A stretch of 64,000 bases of DNA from Nomia melanderi. Its lineage: Eukaryota > Arthropoda > Insecta > Hymenoptera > Halictidae. Shown here one piece after another: positions 10,503 through 24,420 of the stretch (positions are counted from its first letter, which is position 1; every line of letters starts with the position of its first letter). Location of the stretch: the NCBI RefSeq assembly GCF_051020985.1, contig NC_135000.1:23590784-23654783 (forward strand), written 5' to 3'. The translations under genes were made by a program, and so were the position numbers. The notes below the pieces were generated by a model, which saw nothing but the letters and a program-made list of their open reading frames with translations, was not told the DNA's origin and did not search any database.

Positions 10503-13500
10503 GCGACGTGTCGCACTCGATCTTGTTCCGCCTCGATTCCGATAATTTCGATAATTCCGTCCACGGTTCGCCGTCCCGAAATCCGGTTGTCGTCGGATCC
10601 CCGTTGAAACGGTGGCGTGGATTCCGCCGGAAAGGACGGGGCGGTCAGGGCTGCATAATGTACACGATAGTGGATGTGCTAACGATCCGCTAAGTTCGAC
10701 GGCTAATTAGATCAGACACTTGGATGTAACTAATACGAACGAGCGAATGCAAATGATACTTAACGAACGACTTCGGGCCGTACGGGCCGGCGGCGCGGCG
10801 ATCCAACGGCGGCCGTCCGGCGAGGGTGGTCGGGGGGTGCGGAGATCGCCGAGGGAAAGAGGAGGGGGACGAGTTGGGAAGAGAATGAAAAAAGCGCGGC
10901 AAAAAAGTTTTTTTCGATTACCGATCGGATTCGTGCGATCGCGGGCCCGCGGTCAAATGAACCTCGCATTTCGATTAGGTGCTTCGCGAGAGGTTTTATG
11001 CATGCATTGTGGTCGGCCGGCCTCGCACAGTCCTCGGTAAAAGTTTCTGGTGCTCCCGGTATAAATCCGATACACCGGCGTGCCATACAACAGCCGGAAT
11101 AAACGCGAACGGATTTGTCGGCTCTGTTGTCTCCCTTTTATTTCCGTTTCACCGTCGCCCCGCCGTTTTATTTTATTCTCCTGGTATACGCGCTAGACGC
11201 GCATGCCGCCCCCTCGTTGCTCGGCTTGTCGCGGCGTTACAACGCTTTTCCTCTTGGTGCTCGCGATCGGGCGCGCCGAGCTCATTAAAAATGGAGGCTT
11301 GTAACAGCGTTATCGCCGGCAGTGCTATTATTCGAGGATCTTTTGAAACATTTCGCGGTGTTCGACTTGCCGTTTTCTCTCTTTTATCTTGGGATTGATC
11401 CGAAGATTCTTATACTTTGCTGGTTCGTTTTTTCAATATTTATTGTGCTTTTGTGGAATTCCCTTGGTTCAATTTTGGAAGACGTCGCGTTTTGTTAGAC
11501 TCTTAGGAAGCCTCGATGTTTAATAATATTGAAATCAGTGGGATTCGTGGAGATTGTTAAACGAAATGGATGACTGGTGTCGTATAGAGCGACTGAAGTA
11601 ATTTAATAACGTTTGCCGAACGGTGATTAAACGTGCAGAAGTAAATCAGTCGAGGAGTCACGTGACAATTTTCTGTAATACGACAGTTTGTTAAAAGCTC
11701 GTTAAACCGCCTATATCTTCGCGATCACTACATAAACACTCCATAAGAAGCGCACGAAGGGCCTGACGCTGCCTACCCCCCTTCGTCCTTTTGCCGAACC
11801 CGTCTTGGCCAAATAATGTTTCCTTCAAAAGTTAGTGGCTTTAACTGGTTCGTTATCTGGAATCGATCCGTTTAAACGGTCCCGACGAATTGATATGGCC
11901 ACGTATGCTCCCCGGGTCTCCGTAATGAGTACAATTAAAGCAGTTGTAAAGGTGGGTTGTATTTTAGGATACATACCGTACCCAAAAGTCATTATGTCCG
12001 GCCCCCTGACAGCTACATATGTATAAACGCTCAATTTGCGCGCCAGCGCGCGAAACATTAATCTTATTATTTTAATTACAAAGGATCGGATGGGGCTTTG
12101 CTCGGCGACGCCTTATAAATATAGATGTCGATCGCGGGCTTTTGACCATGTACAGTCCGCGAAAGTAGTTCTTTCTCTGCTTCTTTCTTCCTTCCTGCGT
12201 TGCCGCATTCGACAAATGATCGCGCGTTGTTTTCGACTTTTCAATTAATCAAGCATCCATTCTAACATTCGTTTCAAGTGAAAATGTTGAAAACGTTGGA
12301 GATTTAACGTTCTAAGACTGTTAATTTACTAATCGATCCATAAGTTTGTTAGGTCCAATAAAGTATTTCCACGTAATTACGTCTAAAAGTTTCGAAAACA
12401 TTTCGAGCATTATAGAACGGTTATTATTCAAGTGTAATAGTGGATGGCGAATAAATAATTCGGGTTTGTTAAGATTCTGTAACAGGATGTTGCTACAAGA
12501 TTTTTCCGTCGAACAAGAGGCTACCGAATACGAAGGGAAAAAAGACGGTCGTCATGTGAACGCTATCAATTGCATTAGTCTTGAACGTTTATGAGACAGA
12601 TAACCAGCAATTAATTCGGTAGTACGTTTCAGTTGGCCTGTAATTCCTCAAAGGTAACCGATAAATCTTGCGTTGACACGGTGTTTCGCCGGCTGAAAGC
12701 AATCCGGGTTCGTTAATTTATACCAATCACGAGGAACGCGCGTACAAAGAGGCCGTAATAGCGTTCCGAGCTTATTCCACGCGGAATTTATTTATTGCTA
12801 TCGGCGCGCACCGCGTTTGAAGTGCCGACATTCGGCATTATCTTAACGCCGCGACCCGTTAGGCGCAACCCGGGGAACTTTTCCGGGGGAACTATTTGCT
12901 GCTTACTTTCTAAATTCTTTCGGCGACGCGCAATCCCGCGTACACGTGTCCCATGTAAATAGATACGTAAGATTCTGATGCGATTGCCAAGCAATGCGAG
13001 CCAAACTTCGCCGAACGGAAAATATCCGCGCACGATCGACACAGTTGAATTTGTTACCGCTTGTACGCCGAGGCGAAACAAGGATTTGTTCCGACTTCCA
13101 CGAACGGTGTTCCTTATCTGGACAGCTGGGAGATTCTGTCAAACTTTTGCCCATAAAATTTCTCGTGGACGTAGCCAGCCAATCGCTGCCAAACGGTAAC
13201 ATGTTAACCTCGAAAGCTCGATGGAAAAAGAAACGTTCCGGTTCGCTCGAAGTTTAATATTATCTCTCTGCCATCGCAAAATTCGATCTCTGAATAGTTC
13301 CCTCGGAACGTACTTTTACAGTGTGCCACGATAATTTAGTTTCGCGTCACTAAACGACGTTGATTAAATATATCGGTGACGAGGAATATATTTTACTCGA
13401 ACATCTATAATTATCGAACAACGGTTGCAACGTTTTGTAAATAAACTGTTCCAGATGCGATGAACACACGGAACGATTTCCACGCGTTCAACAGCTTCGG

Positions 13501-13655
13501 CGTTGGCACGGTTCGTCCACGGGCCGGACGAATAATTTCCTCGGGTCCTGTACAGAAATTAATACACGTCGATCGGCCCGGCTACGGGGCAAGTAGCCCG
13601 CGAAACTCCGCGGCGCGGCACGGCGCCGTCGATCATTATCTTCGGTTTTTAATTA
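10503..13655. other. Long mixed non-coding stretch
   Basis: 10780-11290 is CpG-rich with G-rich patches (near 10823-10839 and 10861-10880) and frames open on both strands; none is recognisable. 11400-12600 is AT-richer and holds a perfect GTCACGTGAC site at 11657-11666 and a TATA-like word (TTATAAATA) near 12112. 12600-13650 has overlapping short frames without domains. I see no gene. Confidence 0.4.
11657..11666. promoter_or_regulatory. GTCACGTGAC palindromic E-box (CLEAR-type)
   Basis: A perfect 10-bp palindrome that matches the published CLEAR consensus for TFEB/Mitf-family factors and contains the CACGTG E-box bound by many bHLH proteins. No start site or splice signal was noted beside it, so function is uncertain. 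Confidence 0.3.
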
Positions 13656-13657
13656 CC

Positions 13658-13680
13658 GCGCGCGCGAAGAAAGCGCGCGC
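13658..13680. other. GC hairpin with 8-bp stem
   Basis: GCGCGCGC at 13658-13665 pairs with GCGCGCGC at 13673-13680 across a 7-nt loop, followed by a short T run. The arms are alternating purine-pyrimidine and could also take up Z-form. The T run resembles a bacterial terminator, but nothing else here is bacterial, so I do not call one. Confidence 0.45.
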
Positions 13681-16190
13681 TTTTAATATTTTAACGAACC
13701 ATTTTTGTTCTCCGCGGTAATTAAGATTGATGGCGAGTTTGAATGCGTAATTGCGCTGGATGGAGACTTCCTCCGTCTTCCTTTTTCCATCTCCTTTCCC
13801 CCCGTGGCACGGCTTGGCGCGGCGCAGCGCGGTTTTTTACTTACGCCGCGGCGCACTTCATCAATCAAAGATTTTTTTTCGTGCCCCGGCCGTAACCGCT
13901 GGTGGCACGCATTCCGGGCAAGCTTCACGCATCTGCCGGCGAGAGAGAACCAGATGGGTTGCATTGTGAGTGCGCGAGGGTGGACCGGAGCGAGCGTTTC
14001 GCGGCGAGCGAGTGCATTGTGCGTACGCAGAAACCATGCGGATGACGTTACGCTGAACTTTTTGGGAATCTGCTCGGTTAACGGGATCGGACCGACGAAT
14101 AATATTCGACGTTGAATCGGTATTCGCCAGGGTTGTCTTCTTCGCGAATAAGTATACATCTAATTAGACTTTATTCCGAACGTCTGTTTGATCAATAATT
14201 CACAGCTGTTCCCATTGTAGGATCATCGTATTATTTTATTTCTCGCAGGACTGGAATAGCTCGCGGGATAACGACAGACGATCATAAATCAAGCCTTGCG
14301 ATTCCTTCCGCGGCTGCGAGGATTAGAGGTGCTTTAATCATTAATTATTTGCCGGAAGGAAAAGGAAATCTATTCTGGCTGCTGGTTTATCTTTGCTGCG
14401 AAAATTGAGCGGTGATTGCAAAAATATTATATCTCATTTGAAGCTGGAAGGAATGATTATACTGATTCAATGTTGTAAGGCGAGGCATTACAACCGCTTC
14501 CCCTGCGGGTTAATAAATTGCACTCTCAGTGCGCGCAATATCCTCCGTTGTATGGTACAGATATTGTAACAAGATTCGATTAAGACCAGTCGAATTACAT
14601 TGATTAGTCGATTGAAAACAGAGCGGTGCGTGTGAACGGTAAGCGCACAATAATAATACGCATAAAGTGTAATTAAAATGTAATTTGTAAAAGGGGGGCT
14701 TCTTGTTACTCTTTTGCATCGTGAACTTAACAGTTCGCGCGTCTATCTATCTTGCTAATGGCGGTGCATCGAAGCGCACCGCCGCGCATATTCACGGTCG
14801 TAATTCTAAGGGTAAATAATTTTCAATTTTACGGTAGTCGTGACGGTATAATGCATCGTAAATGCGTTACGAGTCGCTTCAAGGCCGTTTTCAATGAGGA
14901 ACTTGAAACACGCTCGGATTGCCCCCTTTTCTAGCCCGTAGTTTTATAAATCCGTCATCCTAATTGACGCAGATACGGAGGAGTGTGGAAGTTTATCGCT
15001 TAATATCAATTACTATGCTCGAACTTATTTATTAAACTGTTACCCGCGCCGGGTAAACAGTGCAATGTCCGTTGCAGCGAGGTGTAAGTTCCGCTGTAAT
15101 TCCTACCGGGAGCAAGACGGTTTAATGGCCACGGTATTTAACGGCCCGTACTTATTTACCGTGCCGGATATTACATGGGAATAAGTAACTACAGTTTAAA
15201 CGAGTGGAGCAATTAAATTTCAACGAATGTTTGGTTTGTTTCTTGCAAGTTCTTAATGAATTTACTTTGCCCGTTCGCGAAGGGGACACTATATTAAAAA
15301 ACTGCAGAATCATAATTAATTGTCGTCGGGGATGTAAAAGCCTCGCAGCTGAAGACTAAGTAACGGAAAATGTTACACGCACTAAGCCGCGCGCGCCGTA
15401 AAAGGTTTGTAATTAGTATGAAATTGCATTCCCAGCTTAAGCTCCCCGGTATTTTGTCATATTTTTGACTAATAAACGTCGCCGCGCGCGCTCCGCGCCC
15501 TATGTTCGATCATTCGGTGACGCATTATGAAAGGGATGGATTAACACGATACGTTGATAGACAGTACCTCCTCAGATTGATGGATCTGCGCGGAACTCAT
15601 CTATAATGCACCCTTTATTACCGGAGCACCCTCGGAAAATATTGCATATTATATTATACAAACGTTGATGTATCATGTCATTTAAACTCGAAGACAACAT
15701 TTTACTTACCAAATTCCCTTTTATCTCAATTCATCAATACGAAATATCCAAGAAACCCGAGACACTCATTGATCTCGTTCTCCAAAAATCTCATTGAAAC
15801 CCCATCGTGTCGATCAAAACCAACAGTTATCTCCATGTAAACTGCATCAAGCAAATTCAACCTCTCTCCGCCGAAGTTAACGGATCATTCGAACAGATCG
15901 TCGTTTCCGTTTCCCAGTTTCTTATCAAAACGAATCGGCCGAATTCGTCAGCGTGTCTGCAACCCGCTGCACCCGTACTTCACTTCATTGTTCCCAAGTA
16001 ACGAAGTGGGTCACCGACGTCGCGGAACAGCTCGCGGAAAAAGCGGCCGCGCGGCGCGCCGGAAATGGCGTGGAATCCGATGAAGCCACTTGCCAGCGAT
16101 CCCAGAGTCGAGCGGCGTTGCATTGTGCGCGTTTGTCTAGGATTGTTCGCTGCGTCTCTCAGCGCTCGTCGCCGGGTCGCGCAATAAATT
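13681..16190. other. Mixed non-coding stretch
   Basis: 13680-14160 holds opposed open frames (minus 158 codons, plus 136 codons) with no recognisable domain. A short hairpin with 8-bp arms (GGCGGTGC at 14760-14767 and GCACCGCC at 14776-14783) lies at the start of a small frame. 14930-15960 is mostly AT-rich with only very short frames. No RNA gene was seen. Confidence 0.4.
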
Positions 16191-19100
16191 AGCATTGTTC
16201 GGGGCAGCGTGGCCGAGCGAAACGGGGAAAAAACGGGCGGACAATTCCCGCGACGTTCCGCACCTGTTACCTTTTTTAGAGGCGCGCGGCGCAGAGACGG
16301 GGGAAAAGTTTCTTAACTCGCGGTGGGTGGAACAAAGCGCGAAGAGGAAAGCTCGCGGAGCGTGTTGGACGCGGATGGCACGTGACTTAATCCGGAGGCC
16401 CGCGGGTTAAGCCAGTCCCAGATACACAATGCCGGCCACCCGGCTTCCGCTCTAGTTAGTGCGTGCGGCCCGTAAACAGAATGACAACCGAGGAACGATA
16501 GAGGCCGCGACCGCTCTTTCGCAACTACTCGTTAAGGCCGCTTTCGCGCGACGTGTATCGTGTATGATGGGTATAGAATATTCATAAGATACATCGAGAA
16601 TCGGATCATTTCCGATTCGATTGCGAGGGAATAAAACTACTTGAACATTAACCCTTTGTACTCCGGAAATCGTCCGCTGGAAATACTCAGTATTCTCTAA
16701 TGAGGAGCAGATGACATTTTCTGAGATCGAGTTGATGAGGAATCGTACGTCCATCGAGGAAGAAAACTATTTTCTTTCAGTATTTCATATATTGATGCAT
16801 TATACAAAGTTTAATATTAAATATCAAACTTTACAGTTTTGCTGTGTCAAATCATTTGGCGACTGACAGCCGCACAAAGTGCAAAGAGTGCAACTGATGG
16901 GAAATGAACAAGAATTTTGATATGTCTTTTTTGGAGGTAGGAGAAATTTGAGAAATCTAATTTGCGACGAATGTAGTGGATTCTTATTTACATGTGATTT
17001 ACTTTGTGATCTTGAGAAGGCTAACTGTTTGCGATACTTTGTACGTGAGAGGTAATATTTGATTAAAGTGCGTCGTTTGCATGAGAGTGACGCGATGCAA
17101 GTATAGGTGTTTTAGAATTGAAGATGTTTTTAATCAAAAGATTTGCTTCATGTAGAGTATATATCGTTGTACGTATCATGCGTCCGCGATTTACGATTTT
17201 AGCCTACGCGTACCGTGAGAAATTTCATGTACACGTTCTGATTCGCCGGCACAGCAATCGCATTTCCTTTCGCGAAATGGAACTCTTTCCTATGGCAACG
17301 CGGATGACGAAGTTCCCGAGTAACGTATCCCAGCTACTTTTAACATTATTTATTATGTTCGCCAGTAAATTCTGTGAGCGGGTATTTATACGCGCGTCCA
17401 GTTTCGCAGAATATTTTACACGAAATCCGCCTCCGAAAAAGTTATTCATTAATGGATTTATTACGTGAGGCGACCCGCGGCTTTATTTATCTTCCATTAA
17501 AATTTTCAGTTTAGCGCGTTGCCCGCGTTCACTTGCAATGAAAATGTATAGAGTTTTCGGGTTATCTTCGGTTTGGGTGAATCAGAATTTCACGAATTGG
17601 CGATGTTGCGTTTCTCATGAAAACCGAGGGAATCATAAAACTAGAACCGTATTTTAGATAATGATCTGTTTTTGTCATTGAAATCAGTGATTTTCCGACA
17701 ACTCGAGAACTATTCTTCCTCTTTTAGTTTAAACAAAGTCAGCCGTGATCTGGTTAGCATAAAAATATTTTCGTAGAGCGACGGGTTGAATTGGGGCGAC
17801 CGGAACCTCGGTTTTTCCAGAAAAGTTGCTAATTTCTCCCAAACCAGTGGTGGCCGGAGCATAATCCGTTAAACGGGGCAAGCACACTGTCGCCGTGCCG
17901 GAGGAGAATAAATCACCAGAGGTTTACGGGTGCAGCTTATTGACGTCATGGTGCTCGATGGTTCCTGAATTTTACATTGTGTTCCCTAATGTGTTCCCTT
18001 GGCACGAGGGACCGTCGGCTCGCCGGTAGGTAACGTACGTGTGCGTCACAGTGGAAATTTTGACTCCGAAACGTGGCAGCACGTTGACGGCCCTGTCGCT
18101 TCGCACACAGGTGACATCATTTTCAGCGTGTATACGAAAACACGGTTAAATATACACGGCCCGCATTCATAAAGTAAAGTTCTGCCCTTTTCGTACGGCC
18201 ATAAATATTTGCCGTGGAAGTAATGTGGCAAAAGTAAAGATTAAAAAACAAAGTTATTTACCGCGCGACCCGGTGGCAATTTTAAAAATACATATTTAAT
18301 TAGCCGCGACGAGTTTAAATAATAGAAACACGCGGTTCCGTTATATTCGGCTTCCGCGCTGCCTATTTATTCTCCCGTTCGAAATATTTTTCCTGCCCCG
18401 CCGGACCGCTATAAATTGAACCGGTATTTTTCTGCCATTACAAACGAAATAGGGAACGTGTATATTTTCCGGCTTACAAGTCGCAGACAAAAAATATACG
18501 CGCGTACGTAGACGTAACGTGCGCCTACTGTGCGCGTAAGCGTCCCGGTGCGGCGAGCGACGCAAACAACGCGTAATTCTCGGCTACGAAATTTCTCTCG
18601 GAAATCAATAATCGAATAATGTCGCCGGCCGGGGAAATTAGTTCTCCCCAAATTTCGTGTAATCTCGGGGGCTTGAGTTCTAATATGTAAATCCTCTGAC
18701 ATAACGACCGGTTCGTTATAGCGGTCTCCGATTACCGTGGCTGCCTCCTGGATTTCGCGAGAGGACGTTCCCGCATTATCCCGTCCCCATGAAATCGCTA
18801 CTAATTATCCTGTTTTCCGTCACTTACCAAATTTTCGTGTCACTCCGCGCACCATTTTTCCTCTTCGTCGTATCCTTTCCCGATAAACGCCGACAGATAC
18901 ATCGAGTTCAGAATACGGTTTAATAAAGAATAATTAACTCCCCGCACGCGTTTGCACGATGAATATGACAGGTATATGAACGTGTTCACGCAGTTGACTA
19001 TGGTTCATTTTATGCGAATGGATCAATCACACCGACAAATATTGAATTTGAAAATTGCTTCCACGCGTGTACCTTTGAATACCTGGCTAATGTGCCCGTT

Positions 19101-19730
19101 TAATGCCAGCTATTTCTACTTGTGCCGAACAGATACGTATAGGTAATGGAAAATTGTTTTCCGGCTCTTGGTTTACATTAAATTACGGCGGAGCAATATT
19201 GTCATTATTTGATTGAAAAATAAATTATGCGCGGTATAAAACACAGGCCTCTGTATAAAATTCACCAGTGTGATATAAAGCTGGGAATTCGATTAAACTC
19301 TCAATATAAAATTGAAATTATTGAATTCATTTCATTCATATATATATACTTAAATCATGCACGTAGGATTATTTCATAGTGATAATCACTAAGTACCACC
19401 TACTCCTAATTAAATCATTTTACTGCTACGGAAAATCTGGAATTGAACCAAATCGTACCAGAACTCATCTCGTTCTTTCTAATCGAACCCCATCTTCGAA
19501 TCATCGTATCCAACAGACACACCAAGAACGAAGGAAAAAACGCCAGTCAAATATTCATGCATACACAGGTCCACGCGTAGCAAGTGCCTCCCCTATTTCG
19601 ACTGTTCGTCTGTTCGAATATCAGCCGAATATTCTCCGAGGTTGCTACGTTGCCTATTTGACGATGTATCTCGGTGGCGTCTCCGGGAAGGCCTCCTTTC
19701 CGTTTCCGCCCGCGGCACAAGAGATCGGTC
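16191..19730. other. CpG-rich patch followed by a long AT-rich non-coding stretch
   Basis: 16195-16450 is CpG-rich. From 16450 onward the sequence is AT-richer, with scattered short frames. The plus frame at 17118-17468 (116 codons) has an antisense partner and no recognisable domain. The word at 16645-16662 (ACATTAACCCTTTGTACT) nearly repeats one at 8325-8342. An alternating purine-pyrimidine run lies at 18494-18510. No gene seen. Confidence 0.4.
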
Positions 19731-19849
19731 GGTATCGTCCTCGTCGTCGTCTGCAAGAGAAAATGCGCTTTCCTTTCGAGTTTCTTACATTTGAATGAAG
19801 CTCGAAGGATAAGAGGAAGAAACGAAGGAAGGAAGGCTACACGACGGCG

Positions 19850-20220
19850 GTGCCGTGTTTCGAATTCGTTGGCGCGAACTACCGTACCCTACCCCCACCA
19901 TCGGTCCTTGTTATTCTTCTTGCAACCCCCGTTCCACGTCCCGGTCTTCACCCTCGGGACCGCCGCAGTCCTTGATTTATTTATTTCCTCGTGTTCCGCG
20001 TTTGTCGTCTGCGCTCGGTCCTCCTCTGTTCATCTTCGGTTCGTTGTCTCCCCCGGCGCACCGCCGCCGCCGCCGCCTTCGTTCGATTTCCTCGAGCGCG
20101 TCGCGGCGTCGTCGTCGCCCAACGATCCTCTCCCTTCCGCCCACGACTTCTACGTCGGCCGGGACCAACCGATTTCCGGCAATTGGCTCGCGACTCGCGC
20201 TAAGGTGCAGTATTGGAAGG
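19850..20220 (+). other. CpG-rich, exon-like block with a donor-like end
   Basis: This block is rich in C, T and CpG, holds a CCG repeat at 20061-20077, and is open in three plus-strand frames at once. It ends at AAG followed by GTATGA (GT at about 20220), a fair match to a eukaryotic donor. It could be the 5' untranslated exon of a plus-strand gene whose coding exons lie elsewhere. Against that, the predicted peptides are low in complexity (Pro, Ser, Arg) and no core promoter was identified. Confidence 0.15.
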
Positions 20221-23200
20221 TATGACTTCTTCTTCCTCTCTTTTCCGCGACGGTGAGTCTACTCTTCTTCGCGGACCTCGCGCGCCTGCCGCAGTCACTT
20301 CTGCATCCGTTTTCATTCTTCCCTTCCACGATCGGCCGATGCAACTGTCTGCCCCCGTAACTTCCTCCGTTATCGCCGCGGTGAAAGGCTGTTACAAGGT
20401 GAAAGACAAACTTCGTTTAAAGGGGAAAGCGTCGAAGGTATCCGGGCGGACTTCTTTTGGTTCGGATTTCTTGTGGTTGACGGCTTGGTATGAGTCTCGT
20501 GTGCACGGATTGAAACTGTAGATTGTGTTATTGAATGATTATGTTTGATTTAATGAATTCATTTTGTTGGATTATTTACGTCGAACGCATAGTAGTTGTT
20601 CAAATGGAAGCGGAGACGAGAATGAAATCAGTTTGATTCGAGTTATCAGCGACGAAGGATACTTGATAATCGAGTTGAACGTTTACGCGAAGGCATAAAG
20701 AATCGCGACGCTTTCTTTTGAATTTATTCCACCGGACCGAGCCGGTGATAACGTGCCCGCGCGATACGCGTTTGATAATTGTCCATTCCGAGCGATTGGG
20801 CGTTAAGCGCGTGTAACACCGAGGAAAATGGAGCCATCGATTGTTAGAAATGTCGCAGGGATTCCGGCCGTTCGCGCTCGTGTATTTTCCCCGCTTTTAT
20901 TTTCCCTCTTACTTTTGGGATTGAATTTGAACGTCGACAGAGTCGTCGATTTCCGGGGAACGATCTTGGCAAAGGATCGTGCCAAGCTGCAGTCTCCGAG
21001 GAATCGATCGTTAGCTTTGATCTTATTGCTGTACGTTCCCCATTCCCGTCCGCGCTCTCGTCCCGCCATTTCTTCCTTCTCGCCGCTCTCGTCAGAAATT
21101 TTATAATGACACACATAACGCGCCGCGGCGGAGCTCCGATCGAGAAGTTAGTCGAAACTTTCCTCCATCGTATAAATTAATTTAGAACGAGTTTCCGCGA
21201 GATCCTCCGGCTCCCGCCGTGACAGTTAACGTTTCAGAAATATTTATAAAGGTGGTCCACTTAAATTGGATCTCTTCAAATCCTCGACTCGCTCGTATCG
21301 TATGAATTTCTTGTTTAACTTGTTTTAAATTTCATCGCTGTCGACGTAGATTCAATTAATGTTTTTATATCAGGTCATTTCTGCCCGGGAACGCTTGACG
21401 CAGTACGTACCCGTATCTTTCAATGTCGAGTATAAACTTATCGTACTGCATTAAACTGTAATTTTATTCATTATACGGTAATTACATTCGTATCGCAATC
21501 ATTCCCCTTTAAACGTATCCGTACGAGTCTTAATAATCAAGAAATCCGTCGGGCATCGAATTAATCAGAGACACCATTTTCCTATTCGAAGAACTTGTTC
21601 CAGAATCGAAACAATTTCAAGGATTAGCCGGCGAATTCACCAGCGTGAAACGTTCATTTGCATCGGGTTGAACGTGTCACGACTCGGGAGGAACGCAATG
21701 GCCGCCGGGGTTCGCGCTCGAGCGCGCATTAATCGCGGGGAATCGCGACGCGTTACATTAGGTACTTACGCGATTCTTCTCGCCGCGGCTCGGAGGGGGT
21801 CGATAGGTGATTTAATAAGGCTATATTTTGTATTGATTCATAAATACGTCTTGCGATGGGCAACGCGCGCGCGGCCACCATTAAGCGATTGATCGCAGTG
21901 CAATTTGTAATCAATAAATCTGGAGAACGACCTCGCCGCGGCCGCGGCGGCGGCGGCGGCCCGACGCGCCGCGGAAACCGGAATGGAAGCATTTTTCCGG
22001 CCCGGGAGCACCGCCCCGCTCGTTATTCACAACGAGCGGAAGGGCAGAAGTGTTTACATAATAACGTTCGCCACGCGATCGTCTCTTGGCGAGAGAGAAG
22101 AAAAAAAAGCATCGATCTTCGCGCCTTCGCTTCGTTAAAGCCCTGCCTCATTGGATCTTAATCAAGGGAAACGATTCTGTTCCGAGATGATGCATCCTCG
22201 CCTCGTTAAATGATAAACTTTATTTTCCCGATGTAATTAATGATGGTTTTACGACGTATCGAATTTATTACATTTAAGCAGGATTGTTATTCAACGTAAC
22301 GCGGCAATATCTATTTATACCGTCGTAACGGTTAGGGTGCACACGGGGGACAAGGTGCGCCGTTCGACTTTAATTTACCGATGAGAAGTGACCACAGACA
22401 AGGATATACGTCATCGCAATGTAGGATAAGTTCGGACAAAGATTTACACGTTTCCTGCGACGTTATCTCGAGACTCGTAAAATTGAACCAGAATAACCTA
22501 CGGGAATGCGTGTGTATGTATATACCAATAGCTTGTTTTAACGGTGAAACGATAGAAATTGTGTTTCAGTTTCCGCAGCGCGAATCACGATGCATAGGGA
22601 AGGAGTTAATATCGTTATCTGTCCGCAACGATCCATTTAACCAGATTTAAGAGTGGCGCTCTCGTCGTGCAAAGTTGCCCCATGATCGCGCGGCGTCTTC
22701 GCAGTTCCGCGAGCTTGATTCCGCGATGAATACTTTATCAAGGAACGCGCGGCGAGAACGCCAGTGGCGGATAATTTATCGACGATAAAGAATGCAGATG
22801 AAATGCTCTTAGGGTGGCTCGTTGTTCGCGTCTTCCGTGTCCCAGTCACTCGATGCCGCGCGTGTGTCATATAAAGTACTTATATCGCGTATGTACGCGA
22901 ACGCTCGCGTGCATAACGTTGCGGTTCGCGGCGCGAGGAAAACTCGCCGAAACGAAAGCCTCGTCTTGCGAAAGTAACGGCGCCGGTATTCCGCATAATG
23001 GGAACCGTCTGCGGATAGCCACTTTTCTTTGGACCGATCGCGAATATCCTCGTGAAGGAACCCGCATCGATCTTCGTTGGAACGAACCACGCGGTCTTAC
23101 GCGAGTAACTAATTAATTCGTCATAAAAAGTGGATTAAACGGAACCCAGCCGGCGCGGGTCGCAGCCGCGCAATAAATCTCGTTTTCGGTCGGTATCAGA

Positions 23201-24070
23201 TAACGCTGCAGTTGAAACCCGGAACATTAATCGAGAACATGTAATTAAACGGCCATGTAGCGCGGCATTACCGCGTGCGGCTCCATGTGCGCTAGGATCC
23301 CGCAGTCTCGTATCAATTGAGATCTGCATCGCTCCGTTCCCGACCGGTTATTAATAGAAGCATCGCATGATCGATAATTCGCACCGCACTCTGTTCCTAT
23401 TGAAGGGACAAAAGACTGGATAAACGGATGCCGGAAATCCACGGGAACGAGGATGCTAGCGATGCCGTAGTTCGTGGATCGGATCGGCGAAATATCAAGC
23501 ATCAAGGAGATGTATTAGAATGCACGTGCACCATCCGTTCGGGCCATGTAACATTTCAGTTCAGACAAAAGTTCTGTTTATTACATCAGTTGCTAGATGG
23601 AATGGTTCAATTCAGACGTTCGGCGGTTGAGAAAGGCTGGCCGTATTAGTTTCCGACTTTGGCCCCGTTCAGATACGTTCCGACCTTCGATTCCATTATC
23701 CACAAGAATGTTTGTCTCGATTTAAGCGTCACTAGCGTTACTGAATAGTACAAATGCATCCTTATTCGACGAGGATGCCAGTAAAACGAATGTAGGTCTG
23801 ATCGATCAGTTTCCGTCTATCCTTTCAGCTTCGATACCTCATTTCAATGCACTATTCGTCAATGGAGTCACACGTATCGTATGAAAACAATAAGCAAAAC
23901 ACCCGGCGAAAGCTCCTCTTGGCCTTGCGTTGGCCCGCTAGCATTCTCGTCAGAGAAGCAGGATAGTCACGCGAATAACAGGCACCGCGAGGACAGTCGC
24001 AGGATTCGCCGGAGCCGCGACAGCGTTCCCGTTGTAGGAACGTATAAGGACGCGCGGGTGTACGCCGAGT
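20221..24070. other. Mixed non-coding stretch
   Basis: 20820-21110 and 21670-22160 have opposed open frames without domains. 21934-21960 is a perfect 16-bp GC palindrome continuing into GGC repeats. 22800-23120 is again open on both strands. 22160-22380 and 23640-23880 hold only short frames. I recognise no gene or RNA. Confidence 0.4.
21934..21960. repeat. GC palindrome running into a GGC repeat
   Basis: CGCCGCGGCCGCGGCG (21934-21949) is a perfect 16-bp palindrome, and the right arm continues as GGC units to 21960. It probably arose from GGC/GCC slippage. Confidence 0.75.
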
Positions 24071-24257
24071 AAACCACGTCGTTTCTTCGGGGTCGACGTT
24101 CACGGACCGACCGAGAGCGCACGGAGCGAGTCGTGAGCAGCCTAGAGCCGACACGGCGCTGGAATTTCTCGACAAATAGGCGAATATGCACATAAATACA
24201 TAACAAAAGCCCGTGACGGGTACCTCGAATCGCATAAGGACGCCGACCGACGAAAGG

Positions 24258-24317
24258 AGACGACAACTGGAACGACGACGACGACGACGACGACGACAAC
24301 GACTTCAACGACAACGG
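24258..24317 (+). repeat. ACG trinucleotide microsatellite
   Basis: Eight perfect ACG units at 24272-24295 are flanked by imperfect ones. The minus-strand frame across it reads as poly-valine, typical of translated repeat. It lies in a CpG-rich block of about 24071-24420 with no other recognisable content. Confidence 0.85.
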
Positions 24318-24420
24318 GGTCGCCGACAAGAGGGGGCACGGGGCTGGGACGGGAAAAGGCAGAGGACGAGCCGGCCGCGATTCCACGGGAACGAATGTCA
24401 CGCGTGCTGTCGAGGGCTTA

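Noticed and set aside
13658..13690. GC hairpin followed by T residues, resembling a Rho-independent terminator
   Set aside because: Such terminators are bacterial and nothing else here is bacterial. The stem is simple CG alternation.
24142..24339. Minus frame with a poly-valine run that looks like a membrane segment
   Set aside because: The valine run is the translated ACG microsatellite.
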